From: CAJXZP01 sp963974475
GTDB taxonomy: Bacteria; Bacteroidota; Bacteroidia; Flavobacteriales_G; Salibacteraceae
Reading direction: 5' to 3'
NCBI GenBank assembly: GCA_963974475.1
Contig: CAXBCR010000002.1
Span: 1-64,000, forward strand
DNA length: 64,000 bases
Shown: piece after piece, positions 41,804 through 53,200 of the stretch
Layout of the letters: each line of letters starts with the position of its first letter
Numbering within the stretch: the stretch's first letter is position 1
Translations under genes and position numbers: made by a program
The notes under the pieces: model-generated
The model's database searches: none
What the model saw: only the letters and a program-made list of their open reading frames with translations
Told to the model about the DNA's origin: nothing

Positions 41804-43888
41804 ATGATTGAATTAACGACCGAATTTAGTTCGTGGTATTTATTGGGGTGTGCAGTCCTGGCTGGACTGTACGCCTTTTTACTTTATGGATATAATTCTG
41901 CTACCTCAGAACTATCCCAATGGGAGATTCGGGTTTTGACCGGTTTACGCTTTCTTTCTGTGTTTATTATTTCGGCCTTATTGGTTAATTTTTTATTCCA
42001 AAAATGGATAACCCAAACCGAACCACCCAAAATTGTCATTATTCAAGATGTATCTGAATCAATTCTAAACGGAGAGGATTCGACCTATTATCAAACCCAA
42101 TACAAAAATGAAATGGGTGAATTACAGTCCCATTTAGCTCAAAATTATGAAGTAAATTTTCTAACTTTTGGAAAAAATGTATCTGTATCAGATACTGGGT
42201 TTGTTTTTGATGAAAAACGTACCAACTATGCCAATGTTTTTGATGAAATTGATGCTAGATTCGCTGGGACCAACCTAGTTGGGGTAATATTTGCTAGCGA
42301 TGGCTTGTATAATGTAGGTGCCAACCCTGCCTATTATTCGTTTAAAGAGAAATACCCAATTTATACTATTGGTTTAGGTGATACCACTAGAAAAAGTGAT
42401 ATTTCAATTCAAAATGTGTTAACCAATGATATTGTATACTTAGGAAATAAATTTCCGGTAGAAATCTCGGTAACCTCAGAATTACTGAAAGGGAAAAGTG
42501 TCAAATTAGAAGTCCTGAATAATGGTGAAGTAATTGAAAGCAGTGTTTTGAAAATAAACTCGAACCATCAATTATTTACAAAGAAATTTATTTTTAACGC
42601 CAAAAATGAGGGTACCCAGCGATACGTAATTCGGGTCACGAAATTTGATAATGAACGCAATAAGAAAAACAACACCGCTCAAGCTTTAATTGACGTAATT
42701 GATAATAGAGACCGTGTTTTAATAGTCGCCAATTCTCCGCATCCGGATGTGGCAGCCATTAAATCGGTTTTAAATACCAAAGAAAGCTTGGATGTAGAGG
42801 TGGTGTTTGCTGAAAACTTTGATGCAGATTTGAATTTATATAATCTCGTAATTACGCACGGGTTTGGGACTCAGAAATATAATGCAATCTGGCGGAAAAT
42901 ATACAAAGCAAAAATACCTGTTTGGAATATTGTATATGGTAATTCCAGTATGAGTGATTTACAGGAATACCCGCATCAATTTGTTTCTAGCGGAAAATCA
43001 GGAAAGCCCAATAGAGTGTATGGAAGTATAAATCCAGATTTTTTCTTATTTAAATTGGCTAACACCACTAAAGCATTTATTCGCAGCGCTCCACCTTTAA
43101 ATGCTCCGTTTGCCGACTTTGAGGAAGTAGACAAATCCAAAGAATTGTTAGTTCAAAAAATAGGGTCGGTGGAAACAGATATGCCTTTACTTTATTTTGA
43201 AAATAGAACCGATACAAAAACTGCTTGGCTTTTTGGGGAAGGACTTTGGCGCTGGAGAATTTATGATTTTCAACAATCACAAAATCATGAGCAATTCAAC
43301 GAATTTATATGGAAAACCATTCAGTACCTATCCGTAAAGGAAGATAAAAGTAGGTTTAGAGTTAAAGTAAATAAACGCTTTTTGGAGAATGAGGATATTT
43401 ATTTTAAAGCTGAATTGTACAACAAATCGTATGAATTAGTGAACGAAGAAAAGGTAAGTCTAACGGTAACCAATGAGGCCGATCAGGAGTATTCTTATGT
43501 TTTTAATCCATCTGGAAATGGTTATGGTTTGAATGTGGGCAAATTACCATCTGGAATTTACAACTATGTTGCTGAGGTGAGTAGTGGTGTAGGTAATTTC
43601 AAGAAATCGGGAGTATTTATTGTTCAAATGGTAAATGTGGAATACGCCAAGTCTGCCGCGAATTTTGACGTTTTACAGCAACTTTCAAATCGTACAAATG
43701 GTTTGTTTGTTACCCCCAACAATTTGGCTGAGTTACAGCAAGTTTTTGATGATACTTCTAAATTCCCATCCATTACTTATTCAAGCGAAAAAAAGCAATC
43801 TCTTTTTCACGAAAAGTGGTTGTTTATTTTAATACTTTCCCTGCTCTCATTCGAATGGTTAATTAGAAAATATAAAGGTAGATACTAA
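41804..43888 (+). CDS. VWA-like membrane protein
   Basis: The 694-residue protein has two hydrophobic helices near the N-terminus (about 12-30 and 45-66), a von Willebrand A-like domain with a DxSxS metal site (QDVSESIL, residues 81-85 or so) and FASDG in the second MIDAS strand, a long middle region with two Ig-like or jellyroll stretches, and a last helix with a basic tail (SLLSFEWLIRKYKGRY). It resembles the large Bacteroidota membrane proteins related to BatA and is probably inner-membrane bound with a periplasmic bulk. The role is unknown; metal-dependent protein binding is suggested by the VWA fold. It follows fabG by 30 bases. Confidence 0.75.
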   Translation: MIELTTEFSSWYLLGCAVLAGLYAFLLYGYNSATSELSQWEIRVLTGLRFLSVFIISALLVNFLFQKWITQTEPPKIVIIQDVSESILNGEDSTYYQTQYKNEMGELQSHLAQNYEVNFLTFGKNVSVSDTGFVFDEKRTNYANVFDEIDARFAGTNLVGVIFASDGLYNVGANPAYYSFKEKYPIYTIGLGDTTRKSDISIQNVLTNDIVYLGNKFPVEISVTSELLKGKSVKLEVLNNGEVIESSVLKINSNHQLFTKKFIFNAKNEGTQRYVIRVTKFDNERNKKNNTAQALIDVIDNRDRVLIVANSPHPDVAAIKSVLNTKESLDVEVVFAENFDADLNLYNLVITHGFGTQKYNAIWRKIYKAKIPVWNIVYGNSSMSDLQEYPHQFVSSGKSGKPNRVYGSINPDFFLFKLANTTKAFIRSAPPLNAPFADFEEVDKSKELLVQKIGSVETDMPLLYFENRTDTKTAWLFGEGLWRWRIYDFQQSQNHEQFNEFIWKTIQYLSVKEDKSRFRVKVNKRFLENEDIYFKAELYNKSYELVNEEKVSLTVTNEADQEYSYVFNPSGNGYGLNVGKLPSGIYNYVAEVSSGVGNFKKSGVFIVQMVNVEYAKSAANFDVLQQLSNRTNGLFVTPNNLAELQQVFDDTSKFPSITYSSEKKQSLFHEKWLFILILSLLSFEWLIRKYKGRY

Positions 43889-43982
43889 AAAAAACGCTTA
43901 TTTTCAGTAGGTTATTAGAGCTAATTCGTTACATCAAAAAATACTACTTTTGAGAAGGAACAGAATAATGATTCATTTCTAA

Positions 43983-45011
43983 ATGAAAAAGAGATTAGGA
44001 TACATAATAGGGATTTCTATTTATTTAATTTTATTGGTAATTTTACTTCAAAGTGAGCAAGATTTTGAGGGTGCAAATATCAAACACTTTGGAGATGCTA
44101 TTTGGTATTTTGTGGTGACCATATCTACGGTCGGGTATGGAGCGTATTACCCTGTATCACCTTTGGGTCGGGTTATAGGAATGCTATTCGTTTTAAGTAG
44201 CATCGGTTTATTCGGATATTTTATTAGTCAAATCACCTTAAGAATTCAAAAGTTTATGGACGACAAGAAAATGGGTTTATTTGGAACCAAAATGAAAGAT
44301 CATATCGTAATTATTGGATATGATAAATTCTCTAATCACATTATTAAGCAAATTGTATTGTCTGGAAAACAAGTAGCGGTGGTTACGAATAAAAAGGACG
44401 ATGTTGATTTAATAGGGACTTTATTTTCGGAGGAAAACGTGTTTACGCTTTTTACCGATTTTGAGGATTACGAAATGCTGATGAAGGTTAATATTGAAAA
44501 AGCAGCTCGCGTATTTATTAATTTTCAGGATGATACAGAAATGTTAGTGTACATTTTGAATATAGAAAACCATTTCAAAAAACTGGAAATAGTAGTGACG
44601 CTTAATAACTCCACGTTAAAATCTACCTTTAAAGCAGCCGGAGTATTATATGCCGTTTCGCGTGACGAAATTGCAGCAAAATTGGTAGCTAGTTATATTT
44701 TTGAACCGGATGTGGCCTATATCACAGAAGATTTAATGTCGGGTGCGGTTAAAGAAGATGAGTTTGATATAATGGAATTTAAGATTCTTGAATCCAATCC
44801 GTATAACGGGAAAGAATATAACGAAATATTTCATGAATTACGAGACCAATTTTCATGCGTTCTTTTGGGAGTATTTAAGGATGGAAAAGTGTTTAAAAAC
44901 CCTACCCAAAAGCTTATTATTAATGCAGGAGATTACCTGATTTTTATGAGCGATTTAGCCTCAGGCGAAAAAATAAAGAAAGTGTTTAAAGTAAATCAAG
45001 GTAGATTTTAA
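43983..45011 (+). CDS. potassium channel with RCK (TrkA-N) domain
   Basis: The 342-residue protein begins with a two-helix pore: helix 1 at residues 5-23, pore helix and selectivity filter TVGYG at 49-53, and helix 2 at about 61-88. A cytoplasmic RCK domain follows (from about 100, starting HIVIIGYDKFSNHIIKQI, an NAD-binding Rossmann fold) and a C-terminal TrkA-C-like part (PYNGKEYNEIFHEL to DYLIFMSDL). Such channels (KefF- or MthK-like) gate K+ flow in response to ligands. TACTTTTG at 43945-43952, 30 bases before the ATG, is a candidate -7 box. Confidence 0.92.
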   Translation: MKKRLGYIIGISIYLILLVILLQSEQDFEGANIKHFGDAIWYFVVTISTVGYGAYYPVSPLGRVIGMLFVLSSIGLFGYFISQITLRIQKFMDDKKMGLFGTKMKDHIVIIGYDKFSNHIIKQIVLSGKQVAVVTNKKDDVDLIGTLFSEENVFTLFTDFEDYEMLMKVNIEKAARVFINFQDDTEMLVYILNIENHFKKLEIVVTLNNSTLKSTFKAAGVLYAVSRDEIAAKLVASYIFEPDVAYITEDLMSGAVKEDEFDIMEFKILESNPYNGKEYNEIFHELRDQFSCVLLGVFKDGKVFKNPTQKLIINAGDYLIFMSDLASGEKIKKVFKVNQGRF

Positions 45012-45016
45012 AAATC

Positions 45017-46849
45017 TTACTGAATGATTAGTTTTTGAGTGGGATAACCAGGGATTTCGATAATATACATTCCACTTTCTAGATGGGTTGTAAAATATAT
45101 TTCTTTAGAATTTTCAGGGATGAATTGAGAATCGACCATTTTTCCTATGGTATTATAAATCCGAATTAGAAGTGTATGGTTTACTGATCGGCCTAAATCA
45201 ATATGTATTTGCCCTTTACTTGGATTCGGAGAAACCAAAAATTTCATGTCATTATATAAATCGTTGGTACTAACAGTCCACACCGACACGGAGTCCTTTT
45301 TTGTACACCCGTATTGTTCGGTAATGGTGACTTGGTAATTTCCATTGGTCACGTTGGTTAAGTTTTGGTCAGTACTTCCAGTACTCCAAAGGTAGGAGTA
45401 TGGAGCGGTGCCCCCAGTGGGAATGGCTTGAATCGTACCATCGTTTACGCCATTTGCAGAAGGATAGGTGATGGAGTAGGTCGTGTTTAATTTAACTGTC
45501 ATGACCGATGAAACTGCTTTGAAAAGATTGAGTCGGCCATTGGTGATGTTTTTACCAATGAGGTTCGGAACAGAGTCTACCGATTGTAATAAAGATGCTC
45601 TAACCCAAAGTGAAATACTATCTGGATTAGAATACACTTCGTTAAAATCAAAACCACACATGGCAGAATACATTGCACCAATTACCCCAGTAACATGCGG
45701 TGTTGCCATTGAGGTTCCCGTTTTATATCCGTAATTCTGATTAGGTATTGTTGAATAAATGTCCGTTCCAGGAGCAGCCAAATCTATTTCCGTTGCACCA
45801 TACCCTCCTAGAATATTTCCATTTTGATTTACATTCGAAACAGCGATCATATAATTACTTGGGCAAGTGGTAGGAATATCCCCAACCGCATCTACATCTA
45901 CACCAGAATTTGATGTAGCCGCAAGATTCAATACGCCTGCGGCACCTAGAGAATCGTAAAAAGCACACCAAATAGGATAATTGCTAGGATTGCCACGGTC
46001 AATTCCAAAGGAAGAATTGGAGGCAACAACAAATGCACCTGAATCTCCATTAGATTCATTGTATTTAGAGCGCATTTCTAAGATATAACCATAGCCTTCT
46101 ATTACCACACTTTCTAGTGTGGATGAGGCATTTACAGGCATTATTTTACCACCCCAAACAATTCCTGCAATTCCTTCTTTATTGTTAGTATTGGCACCTA
46201 TAATCCCTGCTATATGCGTTCCGTGTGGGTCAGAAGTTATGGTTCCGGTTTGGGTGTAAGCATTCCATCCATCGTAATCATCTACGTATCCATTTTGGTC
46301 ATCATCCAAATTATTGCCGGGAATTTCATGTCTATTTTTAAATGTATTTAAATCCACATGTTGAATATCAACCCCTCCATCTACCACAGCCATCACGATA
46401 GTATCGCCAGCTATGGTGAGCCCATCGGTACTTAAATCCCACGCTTGGGGAGCAAAAATTCTGGCAGTTGCACTATCGTTAAGCGACCATTGCACTGGGT
46501 AATCTAAGTCATTGGGTAAAGTACTTCTAAGTGTAACATTATTGTGGTTGGGTTGAACTAATTCAATTCGTTCATCAAGTTTTAGCAAATCGGAAACTTC
46601 CGACACGGATGCATAGTTGGAGTCAAAATGTAAAAGATAAATATTTGCTCTTCTAGATAAGGTTCGTTCGTTTGTTAATTTAATTTCTTGATGAATGCCA
46701 TTAAACTGAGCTATTACATCCGAAATAGCATGTGAATTTTCAATAAGCACAATAACCTGATTTGCGTTGTAGCTTTCTTGAGAAAAAGCAGAGAACGAAA
46801 AAATCAAGGAAAATAAAATAGTGATATATTGAATGGAAGAATTTTTCAT
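45017..46849 (-). CDS. S8 subtilase with SprB repeat and T9SS sorting domain
   Basis: The 610-residue protein has a signal peptide (1-23), a pro-domain-like stretch, and a subtilisin catalytic domain with Asp157 (VVDGG), His212 (DPHGTHIAG) and Ser380 (GTSMATPH). After that comes one SprB-type repeat (GTIQAIPTGGTAPYSYLWSTGSTDQNL, about 460-515) and a type A sorting domain (VSPNPSKGQIHID to TQKLIIQ). It should be a cell-surface or secreted serine protease exported by T9SS, active in protein breakdown or processing of surface proteins. It is on the minus strand and converges with the K+ channel gene, only five bases apart. Confidence 0.93.
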   Translation of the reverse strand: MKNSSIQYITILFSLIFSFSAFSQESYNANQVIVLIENSHAISDVIAQFNGIHQEIKLTNERTLSRRANIYLLHFDSNYASVSEVSDLLKLDERIELVQPNHNNVTLRSTLPNDLDYPVQWSLNDSATARIFAPQAWDLSTDGLTIAGDTIVMAVVDGGVDIQHVDLNTFKNRHEIPGNNLDDDQNGYVDDYDGWNAYTQTGTITSDPHGTHIAGIIGANTNNKEGIAGIVWGGKIMPVNASSTLESVVIEGYGYILEMRSKYNESNGDSGAFVVASNSSFGIDRGNPSNYPIWCAFYDSLGAAGVLNLAATSNSGVDVDAVGDIPTTCPSNYMIAVSNVNQNGNILGGYGATEIDLAAPGTDIYSTIPNQNYGYKTGTSMATPHVTGVIGAMYSAMCGFDFNEVYSNPDSISLWVRASLLQSVDSVPNLIGKNITNGRLNLFKAVSSVMTVKLNTTYSITYPSANGVNDGTIQAIPTGGTAPYSYLWSTGSTDQNLTNVTNGNYQVTITEQYGCTKKDSVSVWTVSTNDLYNDMKFLVSPNPSKGQIHIDLGRSVNHTLLIRIYNTIGKMVDSQFIPENSKEIYFTTHLESGMYIIEIPGYPTQKLIIQ

Positions 46850-47034
46850 AGCAACAATAATGTATATCTGCGAAAATAAGTGGAATTAATGGATATGGAA
46901 AATCTTTAATTGTCGCAAATACTATCGTTGTATAAATGTAATGGTGGGGTTATGGAATTATCCTTTTTAAGAAAGTATTATGCGGATAGGTTGGCTTCTT
47001 CGGTGTATCTTTCGGTTTCTAAATATCCAATTAA

Positions 47035-50000
47035 ATGAGTTTCTTAGTCTATAAATCTTCCGCTGGATCAGGTAAAACATTCACCTTAGTACGAGAGTAT
47101 TTGAAAATTGCCTTATCAAGTAGTGATGCCATGAATTTTTCTAAAATTCTGGCGATTACTTTTACCAATAAAGCGGCTAATGAAATGACTGATAGGATTT
47201 TGGAGACCCTAGAAGAAATGAGTGGGGTAGTGCAACCTATGCAAGACAGAACGCTGGATTTAATGGGGATGTTGGCAGATGACTTAAAAATTGATATGCC
47301 TGAATTAAAACTTCGGTCTAGAAACACATTAAAAAAGATTGTACATAATTACCGTGAATTTTCAGTAGGCACTATAGATAGTTTCGTGCATAGAATTATT
47401 AGAAGTTTTGCCTCAGAGATGGGGTTGAATCAGCAATTTGAAATAGAGTTAAATGCCGAAGGCGTTTTGAAGCGTGCGGTGGATATGATGCTGGAACGAG
47501 TAGGTGAAGACAAATTGTTGACCGTTTTCATCGAAGAGTATGTAAATGAGAAATTTGAAGAAGGAAAAACGTGGAAAATTGATAAGGATTTATATGATTT
47601 TGCCAAAGGATTACAAAATTCACATGAATGGTATTTTTTAGATAAAGCCAAAAAGATTGATTTAACAACCTACCATGAAAAGTATAGGATCCTGCAAACA
47701 TCGGTACGTGGGTATGAAAAAAAATTGACAGATATAGCTGAAAAAGCTGTTGCGTATGCCCTCAATGGGATGGATAAAAAAAAATATGCACACGGAGGTC
47801 AGTTTATTGGTTTTTTCGAAAAGATTTTGAACTTAAAATTCACCGAACCAGCTGGGGCTAATGTGTTGGATTTAGTTGAAAAGGAATCAAAAAAATGGTT
47901 TGCCCCCAGTAAAACTAAGAAGGACGAACAAGCGGTTATTAATGAGCGCAAGCCTAAATTACTTGCTTGGTATATGGACATTATTGCCATTCGGGAGGAT
48001 GAAGAAGCAAACTACCTGTTTGAGTCTATTCTATATAAAAATATATATCGTGTAGCTCTGCTAACCGAAATACAGAAAGAGGTTGAAAAAATTAAGGTTG
48101 AAAATGATTTAGTGCTCATTTCAGATTTTACCGAATTGGTGGGTAAAATAACAAGAAATGAACCGGTTCCGTTTATTTATGAAAAATTGGGCGAACGCTA
48201 TACCCATTTTTTGTTTGATGAATTTCAGGATACCTCTTTAATGCAGTGGCATAATATGTTGCCACTGGTTGAAAACAGTTTGGCCCAAATGGGAACAAGT
48301 TTGGTTGTTGGTGATGCTAAACAATCTATTTATAGATGGAGAGGGGGAGTAGTTGAGCAGTTTTCTGGACTACCAGAAGTGTATAATCCGTATCAAGACC
48401 CCTATGTAGATGAACGTGCAATTTCATTGAAGGTTAATTTTGAGCATCGAAATACATTAAATACAAATTTTAGGTCCAAGTCTAACATTATTAGATTTAA
48501 CAATGCCTTTTTTGAAAAGGCAAAAGGGGTATTTGAGAAAGAACTAGGTAATTATTACGAGGATGTTTCCCAGATTGACAGAAAAAATAATGAGGAAGGA
48601 TATGTACAGTTTAAATTTTTTGAAGGACCAAAGAAGGAAGATTTAATTCCTGATATTTTCGAATACATTTTACAAACCATCAATAATGTAGTTAATGATG
48701 GGTATGACTATAAAGACATCGCGATTCTAACCAAACGAAAGAAAGAAACTCCAGCTTTGGTTGAGTTTTTAAATGGAAAAGGAATTAATGTATTATCTTC
48801 CGAAAGTTTGTTAGTAAATAACTCATTGATTGTGAAATTGGTGGTTGCTACACTACAATATTTAAATCAACCCAACGAGCCGTTTTACATGTCGGAGTTA
48901 CTCATTCGGTTAAACGAAATTAAAGAAAGACCTGGTTTTCATTCTTTGATTATGGATTTAAAGAATATTACCGAAGCCAAGTTTAATTTGATATTGATGG
49001 AATGGGGCATACTATTGGAACGCCAATCGCTACTTTCCTTACCTTTATATGAGTTAGTTTCTGGAATTGTAGAGGTATTTGGCTTTCATAATGTGAAAGA
49101 TAACCGCTTAGCCTCTTGGATGGATTATGTTTATCAATTGTCCCTAAAAGTGGGTTGGGGTATTTTTGACCTATTAGATGATTGGAAAAATCAAAGAGAT
49201 TCCTTGTCAATCCAAATTCCTGAGGATATCAATGCGGTAAATATCTTAACCATTCATAAATCCAAAGGGCTAGATTGGCCGGTGGTTATTGTGGCTGAAG
49301 GAAATTGGGTCAAATCGATTACAACGCACGCTATTTGGGTGGACGTGCCAAATGAAATTCCGATTCCTGTTTGTGTAATTGGCCATAACAAAAAGCTAAT
49401 TGGGACCGTGTTTGAAAATGATTATATCAAAGAAGAAGAGAAAATCATTCTAGATAATCTTAATGCGTTGTATGTCGCGTTTACGAGGCCTGCGGATAGA
49501 CTTTATGTGATGTGTAATAAACCGCAAACACAATTTTTTAAACCATTGTACGACATTGTTTTGAATTTTGACGAGAATGATCGAGTGGATAAAACGATGG
49601 ATACGTATAAAGGGAAACCATTTTTGTCGGAATTTAATTTTGGTAAAAAAGAACTAAATAAAAGAATAGCAAAAACCTCCACAGTAGAATTAAAACACAT
49701 TAAAAACCAAAAAAATTCTTTGTATCGTAAAAAGTTAAAGGTGAAGAAAAATTACCTGAAATGGTTAAATGATGCTGGTGAACGCGATTTTGGAAATACG
49801 GTTCATAAGGCGTTTTCATTTATTGAAACAATTGATGATGTGGAAAGTGCCATCGATAAACTAATTGCTGCTGGAGATATAGAATGGTCAGAGCGAGAAG
49901 AGTTTAACGCGTTACTAAAGGAAGTTATTTCGAATAATAAAATGAAACCATTCTTTAAAAAGGGACTAATTGTTCGAAATGAAGCTGAAATAATTACTTC

Positions 50001-50199
50001 TAATGGGGATTTGTTTAGACCTGATCGGTTTATTCAAGATGGTGAGCAGGCCATTGTGATTGATTATAAGACTGGAATGAGAAGGCCTGCACACGATGAG
50101 CAGGTGCTGGGTTATAAAATGAAGCTACAAGAAATGGGATATGCATCCGTGAAAGCAATTTTAATTTATACCGCAGATTTAGCGGTAATAGAATTGTAA
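47035..50199 (+). CDS. UvrD-type helicase-nuclease (AddA-like)
   Basis: The 1054-residue protein starts with the Walker A motif KSSAGSGKTFTLV (residues 7-19) and has the UvrD/PcrA motifs (AITFTNKAANEM, the LFDEFQDT Walker B at about 395, GDAKQSIYRWRGG, NFRSKSNI, LTIHKSKGLDWPVVIVAE, ALYVAFTRPADRLYV) and a C-terminal PD-(D/E)XK nuclease (GNTVHKAF, RPDRFI, AIVIDYKTG). This is the layout of AddA, which processes double-strand breaks together with AddB. The usual AddB partner is not adjacent: the plus-strand gene before it is 2 kb away and unrelated. The start ATG matches the family start. Confidence 0.9.
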   Translation: MSFLVYKSSAGSGKTFTLVREYLKIALSSSDAMNFSKILAITFTNKAANEMTDRILETLEEMSGVVQPMQDRTLDLMGMLADDLKIDMPELKLRSRNTLKKIVHNYREFSVGTIDSFVHRIIRSFASEMGLNQQFEIELNAEGVLKRAVDMMLERVGEDKLLTVFIEEYVNEKFEEGKTWKIDKDLYDFAKGLQNSHEWYFLDKAKKIDLTTYHEKYRILQTSVRGYEKKLTDIAEKAVAYALNGMDKKKYAHGGQFIGFFEKILNLKFTEPAGANVLDLVEKESKKWFAPSKTKKDEQAVINERKPKLLAWYMDIIAIREDEEANYLFESILYKNIYRVALLTEIQKEVEKIKVENDLVLISDFTELVGKITRNEPVPFIYEKLGERYTHFLFDEFQDTSLMQWHNMLPLVENSLAQMGTSLVVGDAKQSIYRWRGGVVEQFSGLPEVYNPYQDPYVDERAISLKVNFEHRNTLNTNFRSKSNIIRFNNAFFEKAKGVFEKELGNYYEDVSQIDRKNNEEGYVQFKFFEGPKKEDLIPDIFEYILQTINNVVNDGYDYKDIAILTKRKKETPALVEFLNGKGINVLSSESLLVNNSLIVKLVVATLQYLNQPNEPFYMSELLIRLNEIKERPGFHSLIMDLKNITEAKFNLILMEWGILLERQSLLSLPLYELVSGIVEVFGFHNVKDNRLASWMDYVYQLSLKVGWGIFDLLDDWKNQRDSLSIQIPEDINAVNILTIHKSKGLDWPVVIVAEGNWVKSITTHAIWVDVPNEIPIPVCVIGHNKKLIGTVFENDYIKEEEKIILDNLNALYVAFTRPADRLYVMCNKPQTQFFKPLYDIVLNFDENDRVDKTMDTYKGKPFLSEFNFGKKELNKRIAKTSTVELKHIKNQKNSLYRKKLKVKKNYLKWLNDAGERDFGNTVHKAFSFIETIDDVESAIDKLIAAGDIEWSEREEFNALLKEVISNNKMKPFFKKGLIVRNEAEIITSNGDLFRPDRFIQDGEQAIVIDYKTGMRRPAHDEQVLGYKMKLQEMGYASVKAILIYTADLAVIEL

Positions 50200-50232
50200 T
50201 AGGAACTGATGTAAACTCAAACTATATTTTAT

Positions 50233-50270
50233 AAAAAAAGCCATCAAGAATTTTCTTGATGGCTTTTTTT
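50233..50270. terminator. bidirectional terminator between the helicase and DUF2723 genes
   Basis: AAAAAAAGCCATCAAGAA (50233-50250) and TTCTTGATGGCTTTTTTT (50253-50270) form a perfect 18-base stem with T runs on both strands, serving two converging genes. Confidence 0.95.
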
Positions 50271-50290
50271 ATAATTTGTTGGTATCAGAA

Positions 50291-53200
50291 TTATATCTGG
50301 CCTTGAAATAGATCTGCATATTCTTGATAAATAGCTGTAAATTCATCTTGAATCTCTTGGCTTTGAGGGAAATTTCTAGTCACCATAAGAGATGCTTGAC
50401 CTAACATGCTAAGCGATTGTCTCACTTTCTGTCCGTAGGTTTTTAAATTGCCTTTTGACTGATCAGCATAATACTCTAAATATTGACTTTCATTTTTCAC
50501 CAATAATCGCAACATATTTACACCTTTTTCATTGGCATTGATTCGTAAATAACTTTCAGCTACAGGAAGGATACTTCCGTTATAAGAGAAATTATCGTGA
50601 ATACTAACCTCTACCGTACGGTCTAATACTTTTTCGGCACGTGCTACATCTCCTTCTGCGATGAGCGCTTCGGCCAATCGTACAAATGTGAAACGGATAT
50701 TGGTAATAAAACGTTGGTTGTTTTCATCCATCCATAAGTCTGGATTTTCATAACCGCCCCATTGAAATTGTTCCATCAAACGGGTATACATTTTATCTGT
50801 ATTAACAGAACCAAAATCACGGTAACCTGTGGTTGGAGTTTTTACTGGAACCAATCGGTAAGCAAAACCTTCTTGTTGAAAATAATCAGATAGTCCATAA
50901 AAAGAATCTTTTCCCATGGTAATAGAGAAATAAATAGGACGGTCCCAATTAAAGTGAGCCAACATATCTAAAACAACCAAATGGTTTTTCATTACGTAGT
51001 TGCCTTTAATCTCCCATTTAATTTCATCTACAATGTTTTCCGCATCTGCCGCAGAAACCGTTCCGTTTGCGACCACTTTAGCCTTGTCTACATTGATTTT
51101 GAATTTTCTAACAGGAATTACATTAACCTCTTGATTTTGATTGATTTTAACTTTCGTTTTATCATTCGTAATGTATTTTACTATTTCTCTTACATCGTAA
51201 AATTGGTTTTGGTCCAATCTTTTGTCTGGATACACATGCATAAAATCACGAGTTCCTTGACGATATTGATCCTTGCTCATTGAAATCGGAATAGCCTCTC
51301 CATCATAGGCTTTTCGGGCCATTTGGTCGATATACCAATCCGTATTCAATAACATTAAGTTCACCACTCGTACATCTGTACGGACACCTTCTACTTCTTG
51401 AAGATACCAAAGAGGGAACGTATCATTATCACCATTGGTAAACAAAATAGCGTTAGGATCACAAGATTCTAAGTAATTACGCGCAATTTCTCTCGCGGTA
51501 TAACGGTCACTTCTATCGTGGTCATCCCAGTTTTGAGAAGCCATTAGTACAGGACCTGCTAAAATGGTTAAAATGGTAACACCTCCTGCCAACATGGTTG
51601 GCGAAACTTTATCGCGAAATGCCTTGTAAATACCTATTACTGCGAGTCCAATCCAAATTGCAAATGCATAGAAAGATCCTACAAAAGCATAATCCCTTTC
51701 ACGTGGTTGATATGGATACATGTTTAAGAATACTGCAATCGCAATACCTGTAAACAAAAACAATAAAAATACTACTAACGCATTGTTTTGGTCGAATTTA
51801 GAATGAAAGAACAATCCTAAAAGACCAATTAGAAATGGAAGGTAAAAATAGAAGTTCATGGCTTTGTTTTTAGCCAAATCTTCAGGGTAATTATCTAAAT
51901 TTCCTAAATACAATTGGTCAATAGCGGTAATTCCGGACATCACATTACCGTTAGTTAAACTACCACTATCAATCCCATGACCTTGTAAATCGTTTTGTCG
52001 GCCAATGAAGTTCCAAGAAAAATAACGTCCCCACATCCACCATAATTGGTAGTTGACAAAATAGCTGATATTCTCTCCAAAAGTTGGTTTTTTAATTAAT
52101 TCAGTCTTGCCGGTTTGAACGTTGGTATAATTTATTCCTTTACCTTTAAATCCACTCCAAGTTTTGTAGGCGGCAATATGATTCGATTTGCTACTCCACA
52201 TTCTTGGGAAAATGGTATTGAATTCACTTGCGTAGTTAGGAAGACTTCCTTTTCGTGCATCAGCTATTTCATATTTACCAGTGATTTCACTAGGGTAATA
52301 CACCGGTTTTCCATCAATGTATGGTTTGGTTTTGTTATATGGAGAATCAAAAAAGTGGCCGTATAATAACGGACTAGACCCATATTGCTCACGGTTTAAG
52401 TAAGACAATAAATTCACCATGTTTTCTGGGTTATTCTCGTCAATTGGAGGATTCGCATTTGAACGAATAATGATCACCCCAAAAGTCATATATCCAAGCA
52501 ATAACACTGTAAAACTAAGAGTTAGCGTATTGGCTAAAACCTTATTGTTTTTTTGAGTATAGTATAATCCATAAGAAACCGCACCTAAAATAACGAAACC
52601 AAAAACGGTAGCTCCGGTGTTGAAAGGCATACCGAAACCGTTGGTGAAAAGCATTTCAAATTTTGCCGCAATGTTAATGATCTGCGGTATTAATACCATC
52701 TGTACAAATCCTAATACACCAACAGAAGTAATTAGCGCAATGGCCATTCCTTTTCGCGTTGGGGTGTATTTTTTAAAGTAGTATACAAATATTATCGCTG
52801 GAATGGCAAGTAAGTTAAGGAGGTGAACACCAATAGAAATACCTACAATAAACCAAATAAAAATTATCCAACGGTTGGAATGAGGTTCATCGGCAATACT
52901 TTCCCATTTCAAAATAGCCCAAAAGACCAATGCGGTCATGAAAGATGACATTCCATACACCTCACCCTCTACAGCGCTAAACCAAAAAGTATCCGAAAAT
53001 GTGAATGCTAAACTGCCTAGTAGAGAACTACCTAAAACGGCAATGGTATTACCCATTGTCATTTCTTCATCCTTCACAAATTTTTTGGCTAGGTAGGTAA
53101 TCGTCCAGAATAAAAATAAAATGGTAAGTGCACTACTTAATGCCGACATCATATTAACCATGTATGCAACGTTTTCAGGACTTACGAACATTGAAAATAC

